From Dehalococcoidia bacterium (GTDB taxonomy: Bacteria > Chloroflexota > Dehalococcoidia > JACQUA01): a stretch of DNA of 44,951 bases. Position 1 is the stretch's first letter. Each line of letters begins with the position of its first letter. The stretch lies in contig JAUYHV010000317.1 in the NCBI GenBank assembly GCA_030689845.1, positions 1 through 44,951 of the forward strand, in the 5' to 3' direction. Under the pieces are notes generated by a model. It was given only the letters and a program-made list of their open reading frames with translations, did not search any database and was not told the DNA's origin. Position numbers and translations under genes: made by a program. Positions 24,736-33,265 of this stretch are shown here, one piece after another.

Positions 24736-25552
24736 CACCGATTATTGACCTTGTATCTTGAATAATATGATAGAATCTCCGCCGGAGTCTGGGTGTGGCA
24801 GATTGATTGACCTTAGCCCAACTTCCGCAGTTTCATATCTGTAAAGAAAAATTCTGAAGGTAAAGTCTACACTACATTTCTTGAATTTTAAGACGCTGAG
24901 GGAGGTGTAACCGGAGTTTCTGTAACAGGACAGCCTGTGCTTTGGTAGGTTGGGTGACGCACCGCTTGCGAATTTCTACTCCCTGCTTGGTAGGCATAAC
25001 TATGTCCACCACCTTGATCTGGGCGATCTCTGTAAATCGTCAAGGAAAATGGGACAATTTTGGATTTCTTATATGATGGAGAGAGTTTGCACGAAAGGCA
25101 GTTATGTGCAATGCGGGGCGGAGTATGAGGATGCTTTTGAGAAAGAATGCCGGAGGAGGGGGACTAATCTATTCATATTGCCTTCTCGGTTTCCCAAGCT
25201 CAATGGCCATATGGAAAGAGCTCAAAGAACACACACCGAGGAATTCTACGAGGTAATTGATTCTATTTTTGATTTATAAGCGATAAATTGATCTTTGCTT
25301 GAATGGGAAAGTGTGTATAACACTGTCTGTCCTCAGTAGGCTCTAAATTACCTGACACCAGAGGAGTTTTTAATATGTTATTTTAAAAATCTTAGAAAGG
25401 AGGTGATGTGTCACTAATCTACTGAACGAGTACATGACCTTTACACATCCCCCTCATTTAAGATACAATTCAGAGCACATTCAACGCTTTGAAAAAGGCC
25501 ATTTCACCTATTTAATTCCAGGTGTTTTTTATGCCCTCAATTTTAAGGAGAT
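24736..25552. other. Intergenic zone with transposase remnant
   Basis: It contains a decayed integrase-core transposase (about 25040-25386) and otherwise nothing I recognise as a gene. It is the right border of the GT4-GH130 island. The last 150 bp lead into fabF. Confidence 0.6.
25040..25386 (+). pseudogene. IS481-like transposase remnant
   Basis: The frame reads FWISYMMERVCTKGSYVQC, then GAEYEDAFEKECRRRGTNLF and ILPSRFPKLNGHMERAQRTH, and after stop codons continues EWESVYNTVCPQ and ALNYLTPEEFL. This matches the C-terminal half of an integrase-core (rve) transposase of the IS481 type. The usual DGGSEF motif has become CGAEYE, losing the second catalytic Asp. At least three in-frame stops interrupt the tail. 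It cannot be active. Confidence 0.75.
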
Positions 25553-26806
25553 ATGCAATTGGACCGCAGAGTGGTTATTACCGGTCTTGGTATTATCAGC
25601 CCGATGGGGCTTGACGCAAAAATTACCTGGGAGGCTTTGGCTGATGGGAGGTCATCGGTGGGCCCGATAACGCATTTTGATGCTTCTAATTTCAGCACAA
25701 AGATCGCCGCCGAAGTTAAAGGATTTGACCCTGTTCAATTTATGGACAGGAAAGATGCCCGGCATATGGACCGTTTTACCCAATTTGCCATGGCAGCGTC
25801 TTTACAGGCGGTGGAACAGGCTAACCTGAAGCTGGATGGCGACACCGGCGATGAAACCGGGGTCATAATCGGAAGTGGTATGGGGGGGCTTGACACCTTG
25901 CACAAAGCTATCCTTACGCTTTCGGAAAGAGGACCGGGCAGAATAAACCCCTTTCTGGCTCCCATGATGATGGCTGATTCTGCTTCCGGAAATGTCTCTA
26001 TACGGCTGGGGGCCAGGGCTGCTAATTTTTGCACGACTTCAGCCTGTGCCAGCGGCGCTGACGCTATTGGGGAGGCTTTTGAAATAATAAAGCGGGGAGA
26101 TGCCAGGGTAATGCTTGCTGGCGGCTCCGATGCACTGATTACCCCGATAACAATAGCAGCTTTTAACGCCGCCCGTGCTCTATCCGTAAATAACGATGAC
26201 CCGCAACATGCTTCGAGGCCTTTCGACAAAACCAGGGACGGTTTTGTTGTGGGGGAAGGCTCCGCTATCCTTGTCATGGAAAGCCTGGATGTCGCTATCA
26301 AGAGGGGCGCAACGATACTGGCGGAGTTTGCCGGGTACGGCGCTACTGCCGACGCCTTTCATATTACCCAGCCTGACGATAAAGGTTTGGGTGGCGCCAG
26401 GGCTATGAAAAGAGCCCTGGATAAAAGTGGATTAGTTCCTGAAGAGGTCGAGTATATCAACGCTCATGGTACTGCAACCGTATTGAACGACAAATGTGAA
26501 ACCCTTGCCATTAAATCCGTTTTTGGTGACTATGCCTACAGGGTCCCCATAAGTTCCACGAAATCCATGATGGGTCATCTTTTGGGGGCAGCCGGAGCTA
26601 TAGAGGCGGCAATATGTGTTCTTACTATGCAGAACAGCCTTATTCCTCCCACGATTAACTATCAATACCCTGATCCCGAATGTGATTTGGATTATGTCCC
26701 CGATAAAGCCCGCCGTGGCTCTGTGCGGGTTGCCATGTCGAACTCCTTTGGTTTCGGCGGTCATAATTCCGTACTCCTTTTCAAAGAATACCGCGAGTCG
26801 TCATAG
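25553..26806 (+). CDS. fabF: Beta-ketoacyl-ACP synthase II (FabF)
   Basis: 417 residues. It has the complete thiolase-fold condensing-enzyme motifs: active-site Cys165 (TTSACASGADAIG), His305 (NAHGTATVLND) and His342 (SMMGHLLGAAGA), plus the glycine-rich SNSFGFGGHNSVL end. It elongates acyl-ACP chains. ATG 25553 lies only 2 nt after AAGGAG; the in-frame TTG at 25559 (MDRRVVITGLG) has ideal 8-nt spacing and may be the real start. Its stop overlaps the recJ start, so the two form an operon. No other fab gene is nearby. Confidence 0.95.
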   Translation: MQLDRRVVITGLGIISPMGLDAKITWEALADGRSSVGPITHFDASNFSTKIAAEVKGFDPVQFMDRKDARHMDRFTQFAMAASLQAVEQANLKLDGDTGDETGVIIGSGMGGLDTLHKAILTLSERGPGRINPFLAPMMMADSASGNVSIRLGARAANFCTTSACASGADAIGEAFEIIKRGDARVMLAGGSDALITPITIAAFNAARALSVNNDDPQHASRPFDKTRDGFVVGEGSAILVMESLDVAIKRGATILAEFAGYGATADAFHITQPDDKGLGGARAMKRALDKSGLVPEEVEYINAHGTATVLNDKCETLAIKSVFGDYAYRVPISSTKSMMGHLLGAAGAIEAAICVLTMQNSLIPPTINYQYPDPECDLDYVPDKARRGSVRVAMSNSFGFGGHNSVLLFKEYRESS

Positions 26807-28497
26807 TGAAGCATAAAAGATGGAAAGTACTTTCTTTCCTCCCCGATTTAGATAAAACCGACGATAATCCCCATTCTCCTCTGATTTCTCAATTATTGCT
26901 TAACCGGGGACTGACAACCCCCGAACTTTGCCGGGATTTTATTTCGGGCAATGAGAGCCTTGCAGGAGATCCTTTTTTACTTCCGGATATCCCCCAGGCA
27001 ATCGGCCGTATCTTTCAAGCGATACTCAGGGGAGAAAAGATTACGGTATATGGCGATTTCGATGCAGATGGGATTACCGGTACTGCTTTATTAGTTGAGG
27101 GACTTACCGACCTTGGGGCCCAGGTGGAGGCATATCTGCCAGACCGGCATTCAGAAGGTCACGGTCTTAAAACGGAGGTACTGGAGAGTTTGAAGGAGAA
27201 GGGTTCTTCCCTGGTTATAACCGTTGACTGTGGCATCACGGATACCGAGGCGGCTGATTTTGCCGGGAGAAAAGGTCTGGATTTAATTATTACGGATCAC
27301 CACACTTTAACCAGGGGTATTCCGGAGTGTGTGGCAGTGATAAACCCGGACAGGGATGATTCTTTGTATCCTTTTAAGTTTATGGCCGGGGCGGGAGTTG
27401 CCTTTAAATTACTGGAGGCACTTTTCCATGCGAGCGGGAGGCAGGATATCTATGAAAAATACGCCGACCTCGCAGCCATCGGCACTATCGCTGACATGGT
27501 CCCGCTGATAGGTGATAACAGGTTTCTTGTTCTCAAAGGACTGCCGCTATTGAAAAATTCCAGGAGACCCGGGTTGCGGGAGCTAATAAAAAATTCCGGA
27601 GTCGATCCGGAAGGCATAGATGCCGATGCAGTGGCATGGAGTATCGGACCACGCCTTAATACCGCAAGCCGGATAGATCATGCCCTGTTAAGCTATAAAT
27701 TGCTCACTACATCTTCCGCGGAGGAAGCAAAGGAGCTTGCCAGGGAGCTTGAGAAAAAAAATACTGAACGGCAGAGGCTGACTGAAAAGATTTATTCACT
27801 GGCTCTTGAACAAGTTCAAAGTATGTTGCCCCTGAGTAAAATACTGGTTGTGTCCGGCAGCGACTACAGTTCCAGTGTTAATGGTATAGTTGCCGGAAGA
27901 CTGGTTGACGAATTTTACCGTCCCAGCATAGTTATTGAAAAAAATAACGGAGAAGGATACGGCAGCGCCCGAAGCATTCCTGAATTTGATATGATAGGCG
28001 CACTGTCTCTTTGTGGTGAACTGCTGTCAAAATATGGGGGGCATCCGGGGGCAGCGGGATTTTCTTTGCCTGTCGGTATGATTCCTGCTCTCGAAGGAAG
28101 ATTGCTGGAAATAGCAGCCAGGGAGTTAGAGGGGGTTGATTTAATACCTGAAGTAACCATTGATGCTGAAATTCCCCTAGTACAGGGATTAGGGACCGCA
28201 TATAAGACCATGCAGTCGCTGGCTCCTTTCGGAAAAGGGAATCCGTTGCCCACTTTTTTGTCAAGAGGGGTTAAGGTAGTGGAAAACAGATATATTGGGG
28301 ACAAGGGCAAGCACGTGCGGTTTAAACTCATGTCGGAAAACGTGGTCTGGCAGGCGATAGGGTTTGGCTTCGGAGAATTTGCGGGAGAGTTCACACAGAA
28401 TATGGACATTGTCTATACTTTAAATATCGACCGTTGGGGTGGGGCAGAAACTATTGAATTAAACCTGAAAGACTTCCGACCGTCTGGACAGGATTAA
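26806..28497 (+). CDS. recJ: Single-strand DNA exonuclease RecJ
   Basis: 563 residues. DHH-family motifs: KITVYGDFDADGITGTALL (near residue 84), VDCGITDTEAADF, IITDHHTL (near 164), INPDRDDSLYPFKFMAGAGVAFKL, and in the DHHA1 part SGSDYSSSVNGIVAGRLVDEF and SKYGGHPGAAGFSL. The C-terminal OB domain ends at NLKDFRPS. It degrades single-stranded DNA 5' to 3' in repair. The GTG start overlaps the fabF stop by one base. Confidence 0.95.
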   Translation: MKHKRWKVLSFLPDLDKTDDNPHSPLISQLLLNRGLTTPELCRDFISGNESLAGDPFLLPDIPQAIGRIFQAILRGEKITVYGDFDADGITGTALLVEGLTDLGAQVEAYLPDRHSEGHGLKTEVLESLKEKGSSLVITVDCGITDTEAADFAGRKGLDLIITDHHTLTRGIPECVAVINPDRDDSLYPFKFMAGAGVAFKLLEALFHASGRQDIYEKYADLAAIGTIADMVPLIGDNRFLVLKGLPLLKNSRRPGLRELIKNSGVDPEGIDADAVAWSIGPRLNTASRIDHALLSYKLLTTSSAEEAKELARELEKKNTERQRLTEKIYSLALEQVQSMLPLSKILVVSGSDYSSSVNGIVAGRLVDEFYRPSIVIEKNNGEGYGSARSIPEFDMIGALSLCGELLSKYGGHPGAAGFSLPVGMIPALEGRLLEIAARELEGVDLIPEVTIDAEIPLVQGLGTAYKTMQSLAPFGKGNPLPTFLSRGVKVVENRYIGDKGKHVRFKLMSENVVWQAIGFGFGEFAGEFTQNMDIVYTLNIDRWGGAETIELNLKDFRPSGQD

Positions 28498-28655
28498 GCC
28501 CCTGTAACACGGGTAAGGAGTCGGGCGGTCTTTTGGCGAAATGCAACTCCCGGGTTAGTGTCGGCGGCTTCCCTTTATGTGGGCATAAAGATATAATAAA
28601 AAGAACTTTTCCATCTTACACATGTTATTCATTTGATAGAGTGGAGTAAGGTAAA

Positions 28656-30416
28656 TTGCAGCCTTCAACTGATAAAAATAACGCAGAGCAACTCGATACA
28701 ATGCGGCATTCGGCTGCCCATGTGATGGCCGAGGCGGTTAAAACAATATTTCCTGATGCACAATTCGGTATCGGACCCACTATTGAAGACGGCTTCTATT
28801 ATGACTTTGATCTCCCCCGGGCACTACATACGGAGGATTTGGCCACATTAGAACAGTTAATGACAGAAATTGTTAGTAAGGGTGAGCCTTTTATAAGGGA
28901 AGAAATAGATGTAAAAACGGCCAGGCAGCTTTTCGCAGACCAGCCGTATAAGTTGGAACTCATTGATGAACTCGGGGATAACGTCCTGTCGGTTTACAGG
29001 GATGGCGCTTTCCTTGACCTTTGCCGCGGTCCCCATGTTAAGTCTACCGACCAGGTAAAAGCGTTCAAGTTGCTCAGTGTGGCCGGGGCTTACTGGCGGG
29101 GTGATGAACGGCGTCCCATGCTCCAGCGTATTTACGGCACAGCCTTTGAAACAGAGGAAGAATTAAATAAATATTTGGAGCGGTTGGCCGAGGCAGCCAG
29201 AAGAGACCATCGAAAACTTGGTAAAGAACTGGACCTGTTCAGCCTGCACGAGGAGGCGGGACCTGGATTGGTTCATTGGCATCCCAAGGGGGCGACAATA
29301 AGACGCCTGATAGAAGATTTTTGGAAGGTGGAACATTTAAAACGGGGTTATGATATCGTTTACACTCCTCACCTTGCCAAGGTCAATCTCTGGAAAATCA
29401 GCGGACACTGGGATTTTTATAGGGAAAACCTTTATTCCCCCATGGATATAGACGGGCAGGACTACATTGTTAAACCAATGAACTGCCTGGGCCATATATT
29501 GATGTATAAAACCCGTTTAAGAAGCTACAGGGAATTACCACTGCGCTGGGCTGAACTTGGTACAGTCTACCGCTATGAGCGCTCAGGTGTGCTTCATGGT
29601 TTGGCCAGGGTAAGAGGTTTCACCCAGGATGATGCCCATATTTTCTGCCGCCCCGATCAACTCGAGGATGAAGTAACGAGGGTGCTGGAACTCGCGCGGT
29701 TTATGTTAAAAACCTTTGGTTTCAGCGAATACGAAATTCTCCTGTCCACCAGGCCTGAAAAATATGCGGGAACCCTCGATATCTGGGAAAAAGCGACTGA
29801 TACGTTGAAGACCTGCCTGGAAAAGCTGGAGTTACCTTATGCTGTGGACCCCGGGGAAGGTGTTTTCTACGGACCTAAAATAGACATAAAGATAAAAGAC
29901 GCTGTCGGTCATTTGTGGCAGGGACCTACTACCCAGGTAGATTTTAATCTGCCCCAGCGGTTCGATGTTAACTTCATAGGAAACGACGGTCAGGAAAACC
30001 AGGTGGTTATGGTTCACCGTACTGTCCTGGGCAGCATGGAACGGTTTATGGCTTGTTTGATCGAGCATTACGGCGGCGCTTTTCCCTTCTGGTTGGCTCC
30101 TGTTCAGGTAACCATCATCCCTATAGCTGACAGACATGGTGAATATGCAGGAAAAGTTAGAGACGACCTGCTCCTGGCCGGCATCAGGACCAGAATAGAT
30201 GATCGACCGGAGAGGATGAATTCGAAGATCAGGGAAGCTCAACTCGAGAAAATCCCGGTTATGCTGGTTGTCGGCGATAAAGAAGTTGATAGCTCCACGG
30301 TAGCGGTCAGGCTGCGAAACGGGAAAGACCTTGGTCCGTTGTCTTCGCAGCAATTTCTCGAAATGGCCCAGCATGCCGTAAACAGTAAAAACGATACCAT
30401 AGAAAACAAAGGATAA
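28656..30416 (+). CDS. thrS: Threonyl-tRNA synthetase lacking the TGS domain
   Basis: 586 residues. It begins directly in the N2 editing domain (MRHSAAHVMAEAVKTIFPDA, CRGPHV; both zinc-coordinating editing motifs kept). The class II catalytic core follows with GPGLVHWHPKGATIRR, the YRYERSGVLHGLARVRGFTQDDAH block and VMVHRTVLGSMERF, then the anticodon-binding domain (VTIIPIADRHGEYA ... VVGDKEV). The roughly 60-residue N-terminal TGS domain of most ThrS is absent. The TTG start is preceded by an in-frame stop at 28647-28649, so no extension is possible. A TATAAT at 28592-28597 may be the -10. No T-box leader motif is visible. infC, a common neighbour, is not downstream. Confidence 0.95.
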   Translation: MQPSTDKNNAEQLDTMRHSAAHVMAEAVKTIFPDAQFGIGPTIEDGFYYDFDLPRALHTEDLATLEQLMTEIVSKGEPFIREEIDVKTARQLFADQPYKLELIDELGDNVLSVYRDGAFLDLCRGPHVKSTDQVKAFKLLSVAGAYWRGDERRPMLQRIYGTAFETEEELNKYLERLAEAARRDHRKLGKELDLFSLHEEAGPGLVHWHPKGATIRRLIEDFWKVEHLKRGYDIVYTPHLAKVNLWKISGHWDFYRENLYSPMDIDGQDYIVKPMNCLGHILMYKTRLRSYRELPLRWAELGTVYRYERSGVLHGLARVRGFTQDDAHIFCRPDQLEDEVTRVLELARFMLKTFGFSEYEILLSTRPEKYAGTLDIWEKATDTLKTCLEKLELPYAVDPGEGVFYGPKIDIKIKDAVGHLWQGPTTQVDFNLPQRFDVNFIGNDGQENQVVMVHRTVLGSMERFMACLIEHYGGAFPFWLAPVQVTIIPIADRHGEYAGKVRDDLLLAGIRTRIDDRPERMNSKIREAQLEKIPVMLVVGDKEVDSSTVAVRLRNGKDLGPLSSQQFLEMAQHAVNSKNDTIENKG

Positions 30417-30601
30417 TAAACTTCCTTTTAAACGAGCGGGGAGCAATTTATGCGGGAATCCCAGATTTCCGGTAAAAGCAGTCCTTTATACAACAGAGAT
30501 TACCCGGCTTGAAGCTTGTTGCTGGATAAGCAATGATTCTGGAGACGTGCCGGCCTGGTTGTCCCGTCAGGACTAATCTTATTGCGCCTGCTTTTGATAA
30601 G

Positions 30602-30625
30602 GTAATAGGTAAGTTTTTCCAAAAA
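30602..30625. repeat. Left terminal inverted repeat of the IS66 element
   Basis: 24 bp, starting GTAATAG and ending AGTTTTTCCAAAAA. It matches the reverse complement of 33216-33239 at 22 positions and is preceded by the target copy TTGATAAG at 30594-30601. Confidence 0.93.
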
Positions 30626-30676
30626 ACCCTGAGCGGTTTTCCGGTTTTCCAATCTGACATTAAAAGGGTTATTATG

Positions 30677-30703
30677 AAGCCGAGGTTTAACCTCGGCTTT
30701 TTC
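30677..30703 (+). terminator. Rho-independent terminator inside the IS left end
   Basis: AAGCCGAGG (30677-30685) pairs with CCTCGGCTT (30691-30699), followed by a run of T residues on the plus strand. It lies between the inverted repeat and the transposase stop. It would stop plus-strand transcripts entering from thrS, antisense to the transposase. The T-run is on the plus side only, so it is a poor terminator for the transposase mRNA. Confidence 0.72.
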
Positions 30704-30706
30704 AAT

Positions 30707-32167
30707 TCATGGCGACCTTATCTTTGGCAATTCCGTAAATGAAGTTAAGGGCTTTACTGATAAAGCCAGAGAGATATTTAATGGTTCAATGCCATTCAAG
30801 ATGCCGGTCTGAATAATACTCATTATCACTGCCTGGTTTGAAGCCCCCAAAGCTGAACGGTTGCCAAAAGTTATCTTTCTCATGATAACATTAGGCCTCA
30901 ATTGCCGCTCGGCCCGATTATTGGTCGGCTCAACCAGGGGATTATCCAGGAAGGTGAACAACTCCTGATTGAATTTTATTATCCGCTTACGGATACGCCG
31001 CGCATCCTTATGCTCGATGGGTAATGACAGCAACTCCATCATCCTTGAGATGGCCCGCTCCTTTTCCTTGACCAAATCTTCAAAAACCTTTGTCCCTTCA
31101 TGGTATTCATTCCAAACGTTAATCATCTGCTTCAATAAGGTCTTCAGTTCCTGACAAAATATCCCGTCAATACTATCTGGAACAAATTTATTCTTCTCCT
31201 GGATTTTCTTAATCTCAGCCAGAAGGTGACCCAGGCAACGCTGCTTGGCCAGGGCCTTTGGTTTGTTGTAAGCCGAATAAAAATCACTAATCAAAACCCC
31301 TTGATACTTCTCACCCAAGATATCGCTGACAACCTTGCTTCCACGACTTTTGTCAATCTGATAGAAGGCCGCATCTTTATTGGTAAAGACCCACAACCAG
31401 TGATTCTGACCATTAACCCGCCAACCTGTCTCATCACCATTGACACAAGCTGAATGACGGATCCCCTCCTTTATCGCCTCATAAATTGGGGCACCATTTT
31501 GGGCTTGCTCGGCATTAAAAGCCAAAAATGATGGGTGAGTGAGATTTATACCAAAGATGTTTTTGAATATCCTGGTGGCCTTCCGATAGGGCAGACCAAG
31601 ATAGCGCAGGTAACCACCCACCGCACGAGCCTGAACCCCGATTCGGTCACCTGGAATTACAGCTTCTTTGGCTTTGGGATAAACCACCTTTTTACACTGC
31701 TTACAGTAGCCATAATGTAGCCGATAACAGGTCACCTTCTTCTTTATCTCGATATCTTCTACCACGTGCTCATCAAAACTTTTCTCATAGGCCTTAATCT
31801 GACCACCACACCTATCGCATTTATCAGGATAGATTTCAATAAGTTCAGTGATCTCTTCTGGCCGTCTGCGACTATTTCCACGATGACCGCAAGGGGCACC
31901 GCGTTTCGGACGGTTAACATCGTGATCTGGCTTTACTTGAGGCTTGAAAATCTTACCCAGCATTTGCTTCAATTGATAACTCAGCGTCTCTTTTTCCTCT
32001 TTAATATTTTGGTTTTCTTGCCGCAACTTTTCAATCTCTGCCTGAGCCAGCGCCATCACCTTTTCCATTTCATCGATCCGCTGGCTTAAGTAATCCCGCT
32101 CACGAATTAGACGCCAAACATCTCCACCCTTTAGATAGGGACAACGAGTACCGTGATGACACTCCAC
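30707..32167 (-). CDS. tnpC: IS66-family DDE transposase
   Basis: 486 residues. An N-terminal coiled coil (about 20-75) is followed by Cys-rich zinc motifs (CDRCGGQIK at 117-125; CKQCKKVVYP at 155-164), and a catalytic domain with Asp245 (VNGDETGWRV), Asp295 (LISDFYSAYN) and Glu420 (NNRAERQLRP). The C-terminal segment ends in the IS66 tail. The GTG start lies one base after the DUF4338 stop, so translation is coupled. Typical IS66 elements carry tnpA and tnpB before tnpC; here a DUF4338 gene occupies that place, and no tnpA or tnpB is present. All catalytic residues are intact, so it should be active. Confidence 0.93.
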   Translation of the reverse strand: MECHHGTRCPYLKGGDVWRLIRERDYLSQRIDEMEKVMALAQAEIEKLRQENQNIKEEKETLSYQLKQMLGKIFKPQVKPDHDVNRPKRGAPCGHRGNSRRRPEEITELIEIYPDKCDRCGGQIKAYEKSFDEHVVEDIEIKKKVTCYRLHYGYCKQCKKVVYPKAKEAVIPGDRIGVQARAVGGYLRYLGLPYRKATRIFKNIFGINLTHPSFLAFNAEQAQNGAPIYEAIKEGIRHSACVNGDETGWRVNGQNHWLWVFTNKDAAFYQIDKSRGSKVVSDILGEKYQGVLISDFYSAYNKPKALAKQRCLGHLLAEIKKIQEKNKFVPDSIDGIFCQELKTLLKQMINVWNEYHEGTKVFEDLVKEKERAISRMMELLSLPIEHKDARRIRKRIIKFNQELFTFLDNPLVEPTNNRAERQLRPNVIMRKITFGNRSALGASNQAVIMSIIQTGILNGIEPLNISLALSVKPLTSFTELPKIRSP

Positions 32168-32168
32168 T

Positions 32169-33080
32169 CTATTTGCCTTCCATCTGTCGCCCTCTCTGCT
32201 CGCCCACCCGCTGGTTGAGGGCCTCCCGAAATCTTTCTGTCAGCGGGTAAAGGTAAATATGTTTGACGGGCACTTTAAGGGTGGCATGCCTGTCGTTGCG
32301 GCTGCGCCCCTTGCTTTGACCTACCAAAATCCAGTTGGCAGCCTGGTAACAGATGCCCCGGAAGCAATCCCGCTCCACAAAGGTTTCCAGCAGATAGATG
32401 GGATGGCCGTATTTCTCCATCCAGTCCCCGCTGATACGCCTGGCGCCTCTTCCCAGGATATGACTGGCCAGATGCGGAACTCTGACCCAGGGCAAAATCA
32501 AAAACCGCATGTTGTTGGTCAGGAACTGGAGATTTGCTTCTCTTGTAGCTGCATCCCAGCCGATAAAGTCATCCCGGGGGGCATTCTTCCAGGCTGCCGA
32601 GCCAAAGAGAAGGCAGGCAAGGGGATTTCGCTCCCGGTCAAAAACCATATACTTCATGTTCTCTCCCACAGTGCCATTGAAACCCAGATAATGATACTGG
32701 GAAAGCAGACCCTTGAAGAGCCCCAGAAGACCTGGGTCTTCAACCAGCTCGACATATACCGGTGCCAGGGCGCTCAAAGCGCAGGCAATAGGCTCAGTTT
32801 TATGGGGGACGCAGGGAATAGAGAGCTTACGACAGCCCCAACCGGAAGGTGATTGACGCGCAGGCAAGGTGATATGGCCCCGCTGCTCTAATTTTAAAAG
32901 AAGGGTACGGCAGGCCATATCCTTGACCTGGCCATTGGCGGCACGCCAATTCCACAGAACGCATAGCTCCCGGGAAAGCCGGGTGCGATTCTGGGAAGGA
33001 TTGGCTTCGATCAGCCGCTGGACTAATTCAATGTCATCCTGCGTTATTCCCCGTCCCTGAACGGTCATTGTCTTTTCCAT
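32169..33080 (-). CDS. DUF4338 (DruA-like) protein carried by the IS66 element
   Basis: 303 residues. It opens with a helical, winged-helix-like region (DIELVQRLIEANPSQNRTRL, SRELCVLWNWRAANGQ) that may bind DNA. The DUF4338 core follows: LFKGLLSQYHYLGFNGTVGEN, LLFGSAAWKNAPRDDFIGWD, FLILPWVRVPHLASHILGRG, LLETFVERDCFRGICYQAANW, ending VGQSKGRSRND and KHIYLYPL. Database entries for this family are often labelled DruA after one component of the Druantia anti-phage system. Its biochemical role is unknown to me. It lies wholly inside the element's inverted repeats and is translationally coupled to the transposase. I infer a transposition accessory role rather than stand-alone defence, since no other Druantia gene is present. 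Confidence 0.8.
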   Translation of the reverse strand: MEKTMTVQGRGITQDDIELVQRLIEANPSQNRTRLSRELCVLWNWRAANGQVKDMACRTLLLKLEQRGHITLPARQSPSGWGCRKLSIPCVPHKTEPIACALSALAPVYVELVEDPGLLGLFKGLLSQYHYLGFNGTVGENMKYMVFDRERNPLACLLFGSAAWKNAPRDDFIGWDAATREANLQFLTNNMRFLILPWVRVPHLASHILGRGARRISGDWMEKYGHPIYLLETFVERDCFRGICYQAANWILVGQSKGRSRNDRHATLKVPVKHIYLYPLTERFREALNQRVGEQRGRQMEGK

Positions 33081-33215
33081 GATTTGATAGTATCACGAAA
33101 ATGAGACCGAGTCCAGAGGGATATCACAATTTATTGACTTTTTTCCCCCAATTCTGATAAAAATCTCAAAAAAAACCCTTGACAGCGGGGAGGGGGGGTG
33201 ATACTATAAGCTAAG

Positions 33216-33239
33216 TTTTTGGAAAAACTAAACTATTAC
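33216..33239. repeat. Right terminal inverted repeat of the IS66 element
   Basis: 24 bp, the inverted partner of 30602-30625, ending CTATTAC. It is followed directly by the target copy TTGATAAG at 33240-33247. Confidence 0.93.
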
Positions 33240-33247
33240 TTGATAAG

Positions 33248-33256
33248 TGCTATACT
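33248..33256 (+). promoter_or_regulatory. Extended -10 promoter of rsmD next to the IS end
   Basis: TGCTATACT is an extended -10 element starting one base after the target duplication. The rsmD ATG (33266) lies only 9 nt after it and no Shine-Dalgarno is visible, which suggests a leaderless or nearly leaderless mRNA. A poor -35 (TTGCGC, 30582-30587) would have been 17 bp upstream before the insertion. Confidence 0.5.
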
Positions 33257-33265
33257 TTATGAGCT

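Larger units (their letters stand above)
30602..33239 (-). mobile_element. Complete IS66-family insertion sequence with DUF4338 passenger
   Basis: Left end 30602-30625 and right end 33216-33239 are 24-bp inverted repeats with 22 matches; both begin GTAATAG and end AGTTTTTCCAAAAA when read inward. The 8 bases TTGATAAG occur directly outside each end (30594-30601 and 33240-33247), a perfect target duplication of the length IS66 elements make. The element is 2638 bp and holds two minus-strand genes: DUF4338 (first) and the IS66 transposase. IS66 ends classically start with GTAA. It inserted between thrS and rsmD. Intact genes and a perfect duplication suggest a recent insertion. Confidence 0.93.

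Noticed and set aside
25735..26301. 188-codon minus-strand frame opposite fabF
   Set aside because: Low-complexity Ser/Ala/Pro translation produced by the complement of fabF.
28498..28655. T-box leader before thrS
   Set aside because: No specifier-loop or T-box antiterminator motif and no terminator hairpin are visible in the 158 bp.
32169..33080. A Druantia anti-phage defence locus
   Set aside because: Only a DruA-like gene is present, enclosed within IS66 inverted repeats; no druB-E or large helicase gene lies nearby.
33087..33208. 10-bp inverted repeat ATAGTATCAC / GTGATACTAT upstream of the DUF4338 gene
   Set aside because: It could be an operator or transposase site, but a single pair about 100 bp apart is not enough to claim a function.
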